Shown in pieces: positions 6,806 to 14,287 of a stretch of DNA of 24,923 bases (position 1 is its first letter; each line of letters starts with the position of its first letter). The stretch spans positions 1 through 24,923 of the forward strand of contig JAEWWW010000025.1 of the NCBI GenBank assembly GCA_023396215.1, written 5' to 3'. The translations under genes were made by a program, and so were the position numbers. Source of the DNA: Bacillota bacterium. GTDB taxonomy: Bacteria; Bacillota; Clostridia; Oscillospirales; Ruminococcaceae. The notes beneath the pieces are model-generated. The model was not told where the DNA came from and did not search any database. It was given only the letters and a program-made list of their open reading frames with translations.

Positions 6806-7570
6806 TTATCTGAGGATAATGTCTTTGCCGAACCATTTGTCCGAGATTTCGGCGGCGGTGCCGTCGGCCAGCATCTCGTCAAAGGCTTTCATAACCTGAT
6901 CGTGCAGCTTGGTGTTGCCCTTCTTAAAGGCGATGCCGTATTCCTCAGCGGCCAGAGATTCCTCCAGCAGGGTGTAGACGCCCGGCTCCTTGGTGAGGTA
7001 GTAGCGGGCCACAACCTCGTCCAGCACCATCGCGTCAAGGCGGCCGATTTTCAGGTCCTGCAGGGCCATGACGTTGTTTTCAAACTGGGTGATTTTCACC
7101 TTGCTGCCCAGCTCGTCGGCGGCAAGGGCAATCTCGGCGGAAGAGCCGGTCTGCACACCCATGTTTTTGCCCTCAAGGTCGGCCTTCTTGGCAAAGCCCG
7201 AGGCGGTGGTTACCACCAGCACCTGATTGTTGGCCAGATAGGGGCGGGAAATCAGCATCTCCTCCTGTCTGGAGGGGGTGATGGTCAGGCCGTTCCAAAT
7301 CACGTCGATGCGGCCGCTGCTGAGCTCCATCTCTTTGGTGGACCAGTCGATGGGCTGCAGGGTGACCTCCAGACCCAGACGGCGGCCTACCTCTTGGGCC
7401 AGGTCAACATCGAAGCCCACAAGCTGGTTGTTTTCATCCCGGAAGCCCATGGGCGGGAAGGAATCGTCCATCCCCACCACGAAGGTCTGCTTTTTTGAAC
7501 AGCCTGCCGCCAAACCGGCAACGGTCAGCGCGATGAGCGCAACTGCAATAATCCTTTTAAACGCTGTCAT
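6806..7570 (-). CDS. Amino acid ABC transporter substrate-binding lipoprotein
   Basis: The 254-residue product starts with a lipoprotein signal: KR, a hydrophobic stretch and the lipobox LAAGC, with the lipidated Cys at 24. The mature part is a type II periplasmic-binding fold of the SBP_bac_3 family: FVVGMDDSFPPMGFRDENNQLVGFDVDLAQEV, then DVIWNGLTITPSRQEEM and MGVQTGSSAEIAL. It would be anchored outside the membrane and deliver a polar amino acid to the permease; the exact ligand is not deducible. The ATG at 7570 is preferred to an upstream in-frame start at 7597 because AAGGAGAG lies directly before it and because it gives a proper signal peptide. It is first in the operon. Confidence 0.95.
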   Translation of the reverse strand: MTAFKRIIAVALIALTVAGLAAGCSKKQTFVVGMDDSFPPMGFRDENNQLVGFDVDLAQEVGRRLGLEVTLQPIDWSTKEMELSSGRIDVIWNGLTITPSRQEEMLISRPYLANNQVLVVTTASGFAKKADLEGKNMGVQTGSSAEIALAADELGSKVKITQFENNVMALQDLKIGRLDAMVLDEVVARYYLTKEPGVYTLLEESLAAEEYGIAFKKGNTKLHDQVMKAFDEMLADGTAAEISDKWFGKDIILR

Positions 7571-7641
7571 ATGTACTCTCCTTATGTATTCAGGCAAAAT
7601 GAGATAAGCAGGCTGCTTACCTGTTTTTTAAGTATAAGTAC

Positions 7642-7658
7642 ATTATACACTTTAGTGT
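7642..7658 (-). promoter_or_regulatory. Possible -10 box and dyad upstream of the ABC importer operon
   Basis: On the minus strand TATAAT (7647-7642) lies about 70 nt upstream of the binding-protein start. The -35 position is weak. The -10 is overlapped by the dyad ACACT-tt-AGTGT (7647-7658), which could be an operator. The rest of the 7571-7790 gap shows no gene. Confidence 0.4.
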
Positions 7659-7790
7659 GGTAAATCGCTAATTCAATAATTGGTTTCATATCCCCGATAT
7701 TGCCGTTTATGTCGCGTTTTCTGGGAATAGCTTTACTTCTCGCAGGATTGCTTTTGTTTGCAGCCTTCTGCCGCCCCGGCCCGCACCCAC

Positions 7791-7841
7791 GCAAAAGTGC
7801 GGCGCAGCCTATGGCCATCCGGCCCGGCTGCCGCCGCACTG
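7791..7841 (-). terminator. Terminator of the cmk-plsC-ispH operon
   Basis: A long stem pairs AGTGCGGC plus GCAGCC (7796-7809) with GGCTGC plus GCCGCACT (7826-7840), with one bulge and an inner GGCC-atcc-GGCC hairpin. On the minus strand it is followed by TTTTGC. It begins 18 bp after the ispH-S1 stop codon. Confidence 0.75.
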
Positions 7842-7857
7842 AAAAGATATGATTTAC

Positions 7858-9804
7858 TTACTCGGCAGCTTCTGCCCCGTCGCCCTCGTTTTCTTCCAGC
7901 AGGGCGCGGATAGAAAGGCTTACGCGCTTTCTCTCAAAATCGAGTTCGGTGATTTTGGCGTCCACCTCATCACCCACGGCCAGCTTATCGGCGACCTTCT
8001 CGATGCGCTCTTTGGAAATCTGCGAGATGTGAATCAGGCCGTCGATGCCGGGGATAATCTGGGCAAAGGCGCCGAAGCCGGTGATGGACATCACCTTGGC
8101 GCGCACAACCGAGCCAACCTGATATTTCTCACGGACAATCTCCCAGGGGTTGTCTTCGTTCTTCTTGTAAATCAGAGAAATTTTCTTGTTCTCTTCGTCA
8201 ATGTCCTTGATGGTTACTTCGAGGACGTCGCCCACCGAAACAACCTCGGAGGGGTGCTTGACCCTCTGCCAGCACAGGTCGGTGAGGCTGATGCGCCCAT
8301 CGACGCCGCCAAGGTCAACAAACACGCCGAAGTTGGTCAGCGACTTCACAACGCCGCTGTAGGTCTTGCCAACGGATACATCCTGCCAGAACTTGTCTGC
8401 CAGCAGCTTTTTCTGCTCGCGCAGAACAGCCGAGATGGAGCCCACCGCACGGCGGCGCTGACGGTTGGTTTCGAGGATTTTGAACTCGACATTTTTACGC
8501 ATAAGCTGGTTCAGGTCGCCGTCGCGGGGTACCCCTGTCTGCGAAGCGGGGATAAAGACCCGTACGCCGCTGGTTGCCGCCAGCACGCCGCCGCGCACAA
8601 CCTCGACCACTACACCACTGAGAACCTCGTCGGTTTCTGAGGCGTTCATAACCTTCTCAAATCCGGCAACGGCATCCAGACGTTTTTTCGAGAGCATCAC
8701 GGTGCCTTCAACATCGTTGACGCGCACTACCATCAGCTCAATCTCGTCGCCTATTTTAACGACGTCTTCGGGCTTAGCGTTGGGGTCGTCGGTCAGCTCA
8801 TGCAGGGGCACATAACCTGCATGCTTGGTGCCCATGTCAACCGAAATCTCGTTGGGCGCAATGCCGGTGACGACTGCGGTTACCTTCTCTCCGTTATATG
8901 TACTTTTGAAGGACTGCTCCAGCAACTCCTCAAAGCTAAGCTCAGTCTGGTTGTTCTCAATGTTGCTCATGGTTTCCTGTACCTCCTTAATTATGCAAGC
9001 CGGTGTCGAAGCGCCGGCAGTAACACCTATGGCAGTGGCACCTGTAAAATCGATCTGCTCTAAGTCGGCGGCGCTCTCAATCAGCACCGAGGGGCAATGC
9101 GCTTTGCAGATATCGTAAAGCTTTGCGGTGTTGGAGCTGTTGCGCCCGCCCACGATAATCATCAGGTCGGATTCCCGGGCAAGCTCGTCCGCTTCGCGCT
9201 GGCGTTTAACCGTAGCATTACATATTGTATCAAAGATAGTGAAGTTTGTATACACCTTTTTTAGTGTTTCTACGCAGTTTTCCCACTCTGTTGTATTATA
9301 TGTGGTTTGAGCCACCAATACAAGAGGTTTTTTAGCCAAATTTTTGTTGTTTTGAAGCAGTTTTTCCAAATCCGCGGCGTCTGCAAAGACAAAATACTCC
9401 CCCAGGCAGTGCCCCGTAATCCCCTGTATTTCGGGGTGGGCGCTATCCCCCGCTATCAGCACGGTGCTGCCCTGCCGGCCCGCATCGGCGACAATGGCGT
9501 GGATTTTTGCCACATAAGGGCAGGTCGCGTCGGCATACCGGCACCCCAGCTCCTCCAGCCGCCGGTAGACCTCCTGCCCTACCCCGTGGGAGCGTATCAC
9601 CACCAGCCGGTCGTCGGTGTTCTGCGCGGGGTCGTCGATAACAGTGACCCCCAGCTCCTCCAACTGGCCGACGATGAAGGGGTTGTGGATAATCGGCCCC
9701 AGGGTACAGACCCCGCCCGGCAGCCTTGCCTGCTCAAAGGCGATTTTCACCGCCCGGTCTACCCCAAAGCAGAAGCCGGCGGTTTTTGCAATCTTAATCT
9801 TCAA
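7858..9804 (-). CDS. ispH: IspH (4-hydroxy-3-methylbut-2-enyl diphosphate reductase) fused to ribosomal protein S1 domains
   Basis: This 648-residue protein joins two functions. Residues 1 to about 282 are IspH, the [4Fe-4S] enzyme that makes IPP and DMAPP in the last step of the MEP isoprenoid pathway. Its cluster cysteines are Cys12, Cys95 and Cys195, and His40, His123 and Glu125 are also kept. Residues about 300-638 hold four S1 RNA-binding repeats, the third and fourth being clearest (SGVVKSLTNFGVFVDLGGVDG and AKVMSITGFGAFAQIIPGIDG). The fusion is known in clostridia and is not a frameshift artefact, since the frame is continuous. The start is a TTG at 9804, fixed by AGGAGG at 6-nt spacing, and it overlaps the end of plsC by 11 nt. 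It is the last gene of the operon. Confidence 0.96.
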   Translation of the reverse strand: MKIKIAKTAGFCFGVDRAVKIAFEQARLPGGVCTLGPIIHNPFIVGQLEELGVTVIDDPAQNTDDRLVVIRSHGVGQEVYRRLEELGCRYADATCPYVAKIHAIVADAGRQGSTVLIAGDSAHPEIQGITGHCLGEYFVFADAADLEKLLQNNKNLAKKPLVLVAQTTYNTTEWENCVETLKKVYTNFTIFDTICNATVKRQREADELARESDLMIIVGGRNSSNTAKLYDICKAHCPSVLIESAADLEQIDFTGATAIGVTAGASTPACIIKEVQETMSNIENNQTELSFEELLEQSFKSTYNGEKVTAVVTGIAPNEISVDMGTKHAGYVPLHELTDDPNAKPEDVVKIGDEIELMVVRVNDVEGTVMLSKKRLDAVAGFEKVMNASETDEVLSGVVVEVVRGGVLAATSGVRVFIPASQTGVPRDGDLNQLMRKNVEFKILETNRQRRRAVGSISAVLREQKKLLADKFWQDVSVGKTYSGVVKSLTNFGVFVDLGGVDGRISLTDLCWQRVKHPSEVVSVGDVLEVTIKDIDEENKKISLIYKKNEDNPWEIVREKYQVGSVVRAKVMSITGFGAFAQIIPGIDGLIHISQISKERIEKVADKLAVGDEVDAKITELDFERKRVSLSIRALLEENEGDGAEAAE

Positions 9805-10405
9805 CCGGCGCCTCCTGCCTGCCGCTGAGGGTGAGAATCTCCCCCCAAATGCGTTTGGTAGCCCGCTTAATCTGTGTGGGGCTCTCTTCGGTGAGGCCCA
9901 GCTCGCTGTTGGGAATCACCGGCCCGAAGCGAACGGTTATCCTGGCCCAGAGCCGCATTTTCCCCTCAATCTCGATGCCGCAGGGCAGGATACCCGCCCC
10001 GGTCATTTTGGCGATGAGAGCCGCCCCCGATTTGGGCCGCAACGGCTTGCCGTCCTTGGAGCGGGTGCCTTCGGGGAAGATGCCCAGCACCCCGCCGCCG
10101 CGCAGTATCTCCACCGAACGGTCGATGGCGCCGGAGTCGCCCTTGCCGCGCTCTACCGGGAAGGCCCCCAGCCAGTTCAGCAGCGCCCGCAGCAGCGGGT
10201 TGCGAAACAGCTCGGCCTTGGCCATATAGAACACCTGCTGCCGCAGACCCATGGCCAAAAAGAAGGGGTCGAGCAGGCTGACGTGGTTGGCAGCCACAAT
10301 CACCCCGCCGGAAGCCGGAGCGTGCTCTCTTCCTTCAAAACGCACTCTGAAAAACAGCGGAAACAGGGCGCAAATCAGGCCCCGGGCAAAACCATAAAAG
10401 CTCAT
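9794..10405 (-). CDS. 1-acyl-sn-glycerol-3-phosphate acyltransferase (PlsC family)
   Basis: The 203-residue protein has the acyltransferase motifs in order: NHVSLLDPF (the NHx4D catalytic pair, near residues 41-49), the glycerol-phosphate-binding FPEGTRSKDG near 114-123, and VPxxI-like GILPCGIEIEG. The N-terminus (FARGLICALFPLFFRVRFEG) is a membrane-associating helix. It would add the second acyl chain to lysophosphatidate, yielding phosphatidate for membrane lipid synthesis. The ATG overlaps the cmk stop as ATGA, and AAAGGAAAG within cmk supplies the ribosome binding site. The order cmk-plsC-ispH is a common clostridial arrangement. Confidence 0.94.
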   Translation of the reverse strand: MSFYGFARGLICALFPLFFRVRFEGREHAPASGGVIVAANHVSLLDPFFLAMGLRQQVFYMAKAELFRNPLLRALLNWLGAFPVERGKGDSGAIDRSVEILRGGGVLGIFPEGTRSKDGKPLRPKSGAALIAKMTGAGILPCGIEIEGKMRLWARITVRFGPVIPNSELGLTEESPTQIKRATKRIWGEILTLSGRQEAPVED

Positions 10406-11067
10406 TTGAGTCTTTCCTTTACATGATTGATAATCAACCGCACCGACTGCTCAAAGCTGTTGCCGGTGGTATCGATAAGGCAGGCGTCCTGCGCCTGACG
10501 CAGCGGAGCTGCCGCGCGGTGGGTGTCGTTATAATCCCGCTGGATGACCTCTGCCAGCAGCGCTTCATAGTCCACCTCGGTGCCCTGCTGGGCCAGCTGC
10601 TGCTGGCGGCGGGCGGCTCTATCCTCGGGGGTAGCGGTGAGAAATATCTTCACCTTTGCCTCGGGCAGCACCACCGTGCCGATATCCCGGCCGTCCATCA
10701 CCACGTTGTTGTTGCGGGCGATGCTGCGCTGCAGCTCAAACAGGAAATCCCGCACCCCCTGTATGCTCGAAACATTGGAGGCGGCCATCGAGGCTCCCCC
10801 TACCCGGATGGCCTGTGACACGTCCTCGCCGTTGAGATAGACCCGCTGCTCCCCTTCAACATGCCGAAGCTCCACCGTGATTTGGGGCAGCAGCGCCAAT
10901 ACCGCCGCTTCGTCCCGGGTATCGACACCCTGCCGCAGGCCGTAGAGGCCTACCGCCCGGTAAAGTGCGCCGGTATCTACATAGATAAAGCCCAGCTCGC
11001 GGGCTACCGCGCGGGCTATGGTGCTTTTTCCGGCCCCCGCCGGCCCGTCGATTGCAATTGCTGTCAT
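10402..11067 (-). CDS. cmk: (d)CMP kinase
   Basis: The 221-residue product begins AIDGPAGAGKSTIARAVA, the P-loop of cytidylate kinase, followed by FIYVDTGALYRAV (CMP-binding Tyr and Arg), MDGRDIGTVVLP (Asp/Arg of the substrate site) and the lid RAARRQQQL. It phosphorylates CMP and dCMP with ATP and so salvages cytidine nucleotides for RNA, DNA and CDP-lipid synthesis. Length matches the normal family size. AGGAGG precedes the ATG with standard spacing. It follows the FAD oxidoreductase after a 173-bp gap that carries a duplicated tail of that gene. Confidence 0.97.
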   Translation of the reverse strand: MTAIAIDGPAGAGKSTIARAVARELGFIYVDTGALYRAVGLYGLRQGVDTRDEAAVLALLPQITVELRHVEGEQRVYLNGEDVSQAIRVGGASMAASNVSSIQGVRDFLFELQRSIARNNNVVMDGRDIGTVVLPEAKVKIFLTATPEDRAARRQQQLAQQGTEVDYEALLAEVIQRDYNDTHRAAAPLRQAQDACLIDTTGNSFEQSVRLIINHVKERLK

Positions 11068-11139
11068 GGGTTTTCCTCCTGTGTGGGATGGGATAAGGCA
11101 GCGCCCGCGCCGCCGGGGGGGTACTGTTCCGCCCTCTGC

Positions 11140-11189
11140 CTACAAGGCAGCGGCATCCGCGCCGTCGATGAGGGTTTGGGCAGCCAAAC
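11140..11189 (-). pseudogene. Duplicated C-terminal tail of the FAD oxidoreductase gene
   Basis: Read on the minus strand, this short piece encodes LAAQTLIDGADAAAL followed by TAG. The true end of the neighbouring oxidoreductase reads LAAQALVNGADAAVQ followed by TAG (11241-11288). About 34 of 39 bases match by eye, the frame is the same and the stop is kept. The spacing between the two stops is 101 bp. It is best read as a remnant of a partial tandem duplication, or of a lost paralogue. It has no start of its own and is not expected to be translated. Confidence 0.7.
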
Positions 11190-11240
11190 TACAGTCCTGC
11201 CCTCCCCCGCCGCAGACGGGGAGGAAACAAAGCCTTCAGT

Positions 11241-12494
11241 CTACTGAACGGCGGCATCCGCGCCGTTGACGAGGGCTTGGGCGGCCAAATAAGCGGTGGA
11301 AAAGGCAATCTGCAGGTTGTAGCCGCCGGTGGTTGCGTCCACATCGATGACCTCGCCCGCAAAGTACAGCCCCTGCACCAGCTTGGACTGCATGGTGCGG
11401 GGGTCCAGCTCGTTTACCGCGACGCCCCCCGCCGTCACCACCGCTTCCTCCACCGGGCGCAGGGCGCGGGGGGTAACGGGCAGCGCTTTTATCAGGTCGC
11501 AGAGCCCCTGCCGCTGCTGCCGGGTGAGCTGGTTAATCTTGGTGTCGGCAGCGATGCCCGATAGCTGGATGACGACCGGTATCAGGCTTTTGGGCAGCAG
11601 CTCGTCCAGCGAGTTGGCAAGGTTTTTATTCAGCCTGGCTTCAAAATCCCGCAGCAGCCGGGCGTCCAACTGCTGGTGGGTCAGGCCGGGCTTGAGGTCG
11701 ATGGTGAGGTGGAACCCCTTCACCGTCTGCATATAAGAGGTGGCGGTCAGCACCAGCGGCCCCGAGACGCCGAAATGGGTAAAGAGCATCTCGCCCAGCT
11801 CGCTGTAGACCGGGCGTCTGGCCCCTGCCTTGTGCAGCGTCAGGGTGACGTTTTTCAGCGAAAGCCCCGCAAGCTGGGCGCACCAGTCCTCGGCGGTTTC
11901 GATGGGCACCAGCGACGGCCGCGGCGGGATAACGGTATGTCCCGCCCCCTGCGCCAGCCGGTAGCCGCTGCCGTCCGAGCCGGTGCGGGGGTAGCTTTTG
12001 CCCCCGGTGGCCACCACCACTGCGCCAGCCTCGAAGGACTGGCCCCCGGCGCACTGCACCCCGGCGGCCCTGTCGTCACGCAGGGTGATGCGGCGGCAGT
12101 CGGCCCGCAAAAGCTCGGCCCCGGATTCGGTGGCAAAGGCCACGAGGGCGGCCACCACATCCAGCGAACGGTCGCTGACCGGGAAAACCCGGCCCCCCCG
12201 CTCGGTTTTCAGCGGCACCCCAAGCTCCTCGAAAAAGGCGATGGTCTGCCGGGGGGGAAAGGCGTTGAGGGCGCTGTACAGAAAGCGGGGGTTTGTCCGC
12301 ACCTTACGCAGAAACGCGTCGGGGTCACAGTCGTTGGTCAGGTTGCAGCGGCCCTTGCCGGTAATCATCAGCTTGCGCCCCGGGCGGTCGCTGTGCTCGA
12401 GTATCAGCACCCGCAGCCCCGAACGGGCCGCAAGACCGCCGCAGAGCAGCCCGGCCGCGCCCGCGCCCACCACTACGGCGTCATATCGCTGCAC
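11241..12494 (-). CDS. NAD(P)/FAD-dependent oxidoreductase (YhiN/HI0933 family)
   Basis: The 417-residue flavoprotein starts with the dinucleotide-binding VVVGAGAAGLLCGGLAARSGLRVLILE, then RPGRKLMITGKGRCNLTND, a hallmark of the YhiN/HI0933 (BaiN-like) group. The second FAD contact VVATGGKSYPRTGSDGSGY and the C-terminal LYFAGEVIDVDATTGGYNLQIAFSTAYLAA complete the family pattern. The physiological substrate is not known for most members; bile-acid or thiol-related roles have been proposed for a few. The start is a GTG at 12494 that overlaps the stop of the upstream regulator by one base, with GGAGG about 10 nt upstream, so translation is coupled. It precedes cmk, a frequent order in clostridia. 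Confidence 0.9.
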   Translation of the reverse strand: MQRYDAVVVGAGAAGLLCGGLAARSGLRVLILEHSDRPGRKLMITGKGRCNLTNDCDPDAFLRKVRTNPRFLYSALNAFPPRQTIAFFEELGVPLKTERGGRVFPVSDRSLDVVAALVAFATESGAELLRADCRRITLRDDRAAGVQCAGGQSFEAGAVVVATGGKSYPRTGSDGSGYRLAQGAGHTVIPPRPSLVPIETAEDWCAQLAGLSLKNVTLTLHKAGARRPVYSELGEMLFTHFGVSGPLVLTATSYMQTVKGFHLTIDLKPGLTHQQLDARLLRDFEARLNKNLANSLDELLPKSLIPVVIQLSGIAADTKINQLTRQQRQGLCDLIKALPVTPRALRPVEEAVVTAGGVAVNELDPRTMQSKLVQGLYFAGEVIDVDATTGGYNLQIAFSTAYLAAQALVNGADAAVQ

Positions 12495-13363
12495 TATTTC
12501 TGTTCCTCCGACTTTTCATATACATTATATTCTTCCCAGATATACTCCAGCTTATGGTAGGTGTTTGCGATTTCATCCCGGTTTTTCAGCCCCACCGCCA
12601 CAATCAGGGCGTTGATGAGGCTGAGGGGGGCCACCAGCGAATCCACAAAGGAGGCCATATCGCTGCGGGCCAGCAGCAGATGGTCGGCATGCTCGGCCAG
12701 CGGCGAGGTGAGGGAATCGGTTATCGCCACCACCTTGGCCCCGCAGCTTTTGGCATAGCGGGCGGCCGAAACGGTGCGGCGCGAGTAGCGGGGAAAGCTG
12801 ATGGCGATAAAGACGTCGTCCTTGCCGATGCGCAGCATCTGCTCAAACATTTCGCTGACGCTGCTGGTGCTGATCAGGCGGACGTCGGGGAATATGTGGT
12901 TAAAGTAGAAGCCCAAAAAGCCCGCCAGCGCGGAGGAGCTGCGCACCCCGAGGATATAGATATCCTTGGATGAGGTAATGGTTTCCACCGCGTCGTTGAA
13001 ATCCTCCTTCGAGGTTTCCTCCAGGGTGCGGCGTATCTTGTCCACATCCAAATTAAGCACCTTGCTGAGCACGTCGGTGCTGCCAATCTGCTCGTTGGTG
13101 ACCTCCATGCGCTGCACCGAGGTCAGCCGGTTGCGGATGAGCTCTTGCAGGTTTCGCTGCAACTGGGGGTAGCCCTCAAAACCCACCTCGGAGGCAAAGC
13201 GCACCACGGTGGATTCGCTGACCCCTACCGTAGCGCCCAATTTAGAGGCCGTCATAAAGGCGGCCTTGTCGTAATGGTCTATCAAAAAACGGGCTATCAG
13301 CTTCTGCCCCTTGGAATACTGGGGCATCTCCATGCTGATTTTGCTTAGCAAATCCCTGTTCAT
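12494..13363 (-). CDS. MurR/RpiR family transcriptional regulator
   Basis: The 289-residue product has an N-terminal RpiR helix-turn-helix domain (about 1-75, with TASKLGATVGVSESTVVRFASEVGFEGY). A SIS sugar-phosphate-binding domain follows (about 115-250, with DIYILGVRSSSALAGFLGFYF, DVFIAISFPRYSRRTVSAARYAKSCGAKVVAITDS and SPLAEHADHLLLA). The family senses phosphosugars and regulates sugar or amino-sugar genes. The ATG at 13363 is chosen because GAGGTGA lies just upstream and because a further in-frame start at 13387 falls inside the -10 box of the promoter. It leads the operon with the FAD oxidoreductase, cmk, plsC and ispH-S1. Its targets are not evident. Confidence 0.92.
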   Translation of the reverse strand: MNRDLLSKISMEMPQYSKGQKLIARFLIDHYDKAAFMTASKLGATVGVSESTVVRFASEVGFEGYPQLQRNLQELIRNRLTSVQRMEVTNEQIGSTDVLSKVLNLDVDKIRRTLEETSKEDFNDAVETITSSKDIYILGVRSSSALAGFLGFYFNHIFPDVRLISTSSVSEMFEQMLRIGKDDVFIAISFPRYSRRTVSAARYAKSCGAKVVAITDSLTSPLAEHADHLLLARSDMASFVDSLVAPLSLINALIVAVGLKNRDEIANTYHKLEYIWEEYNVYEKSEEQK

Positions 13364-13385
13364 TATTATCACCTCTGTACCCATC

Positions 13386-13414
13386 ATTCTACCGTTTTAT
13401 GCTGCAAAAATCAA
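13386..13414 (-). promoter_or_regulatory. Sigma-A promoter of the rpiR-to-ispH operon
   Basis: On the minus strand TTGATT (13414-13409) and TAGAAT (13391-13386) are 17 bp apart. Transcription would start near 13379, leaving a leader of about 16 nt. This position also decides the start codon of the regulator. Confidence 0.7.
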
Positions 13415-13433
13415 GGCATTGGCTGTGCAAAGG

Positions 13434-13475
13434 CAAAAAAAATGCAGGATTTTCTGAAAACCCTTGCATTTTCTT
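13434..13475 (-). terminator. Terminator downstream of the dpaAB operon
   Basis: An AATGCA...TGCATT hairpin (13441-13470) with inner TTTTC/GAAAA pairing is followed on the minus strand by an eight-base T-run. It is placed between the 172-bp element and the promoter of the next operon. A T-rich stretch on the other side makes it potentially bidirectional. Confidence 0.75.
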
Positions 13476-13486
13476 TTTATGTTGGA

Positions 13487-13658
13487 GGCAACACCGCACA
13501 AATCTAAGTGCTTTGGCGCGCCGGCGGATTTTTTGTCAGATAAAACAAAAACCGCAGGGAATACTGGGTGTATTCGCGAGGATTTTTGTGAAAGCTCACG
13601 GAAAATCCGCAAGCGACAGAGTGCTTAAGGCGGCAGCCGTGAATTGTGCGGTATTGCC
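13487..13658. repeat. 172-bp palindromic element, copy 2 (MITE/hairpin-like)
   Basis: It is the same length as copy 1 (3973-4144), in the same orientation, with 9 base differences by eye. The right terminal repeat (13641-13658) is identical to copy 1. The left one has drifted at two positions (GGCAACACCGCACAAATC, 13487-13504). The inner palindromic arms and the GAATAC...GTATTC apex are kept. No flanking duplication is visible here: TGGA lies on the left and TTAA on the right. It is situated in the 3' region of dpaB, before that operon's terminator. Confidence 0.85.
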
Positions 13659-13666
13659 TTAAGCCG

Positions 13667-13702
13667 GGGCAGGCATTGGCCCCGCCCGCCTGCCCGGCGG
13701 GC
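13667..13702 (-). terminator. GC-rich hairpins just after dpaB
   Basis: Two mutually exclusive stems can form: GGGCAGGC (13667-13674) with GCCTGCCC (13688-13695), and GCCCGCC (13684-13690) with GGCGGGC (13696-13702). There is no T-run, so this may be a 3'-end stabiliser rather than the true terminator. Confidence 0.35.
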
Positions 13703-13710
13703 CGCCGGTA

Positions 13711-14286
13711 TCAGATAAGCACGGGCTGCATCTGCACCTTGTTGAGCGCGCTGTAGAGTGCCGGGGCCAGCATATCGAAATCGAACACCACCGAACAGGG
13801 CTTGCCGGTGGGGTTATCCTGCTTCATGGGAATAAAATAGATGTTCTTGGCGTTCATCAGCAGGCCGATGTTTTTGGCCGAGCCGCCCAGCGCGTCGTTG
13901 GTGGAAACCCCGATGAGCACCGGCTTTTGGTTGCGCAGATGGGCCTTGACCGCCATGGTGACACTGCTGTCGGTGACGCCGCCCGCCAGTTTGCCCAGCG
14001 TGTTGCCGGTGCAGGGGGCCAGCACGATGATATCCAGATAGTTGCGGGGCCCGATGGGTTCTGCCTGCACAATGCTATGGATAATCTCTTCTTTGCCGCT
14101 GATTTCTTTTATCTGCCTGCGAAAGTCCTCCGCCTTGCCGAAGCGGGTATCGGTGGCATAGGCGTAGTCGGACATAATCGGGTATATGTCGTAACCCTGC
14201 TCCACCAGATTGCGCATCTGAACCAGAACCGGGTCAAAGGTACAGAAGGAGCCGCACAGGGCAAACCCTACCTTAACAGCCTCCAT
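13711..14286 (-). CDS. dpaB: Dipicolinate synthase subunit B
   Basis: The 191-residue protein is a flavoprotein-fold subunit (SpoVFB). It opens VKVGFALCGSFCTFDPVLVQM and carries the family stretches LDIIVLAPCTGNTLGKLAGG and PVLIGVSTNDALGGSAKNI. With DpaA it converts the product of dihydrodipicolinate synthase into dipicolinic acid, which is made in the mother cell and loaded into the spore core. The ATG at 14286 is preferred to an in-frame start at 14304 because AAAGGGGGC lies just before it. The dpaA stop TGA ends one base before this ATG, so the two are translationally coupled. The gene shows the organism makes endospores or descends from spore formers. Confidence 0.95.
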   Translation of the reverse strand: MEAVKVGFALCGSFCTFDPVLVQMRNLVEQGYDIYPIMSDYAYATDTRFGKAEDFRRQIKEISGKEEIIHSIVQAEPIGPRNYLDIIVLAPCTGNTLGKLAGGVTDSSVTMAVKAHLRNQKPVLIGVSTNDALGGSAKNIGLLMNAKNIYFIPMKQDNPTGKPCSVVFDFDMLAPALYSALNKVQMQPVLI

Positions 14287-14287
14287 C

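Noticed and set aside
7582..7839. Minus-strand 85-codon frame between the ispH terminator and the ABC operon
   Set aside because: It begins inside the terminator hairpin and overlaps the promoter and ribosome binding site of the binding-protein gene.
7849..8640. Long plus-strand frame opposite the S1 part of the IspH fusion
   Set aside because: It is antisense to a strongly conserved gene; high GC and codon bias produce such frames.
13399..13662. Open frames on both strands across copy 2 of the palindromic element
   Set aside because: They cross a terminator and an inverted repeat, have no ribosome binding site and resemble no protein.
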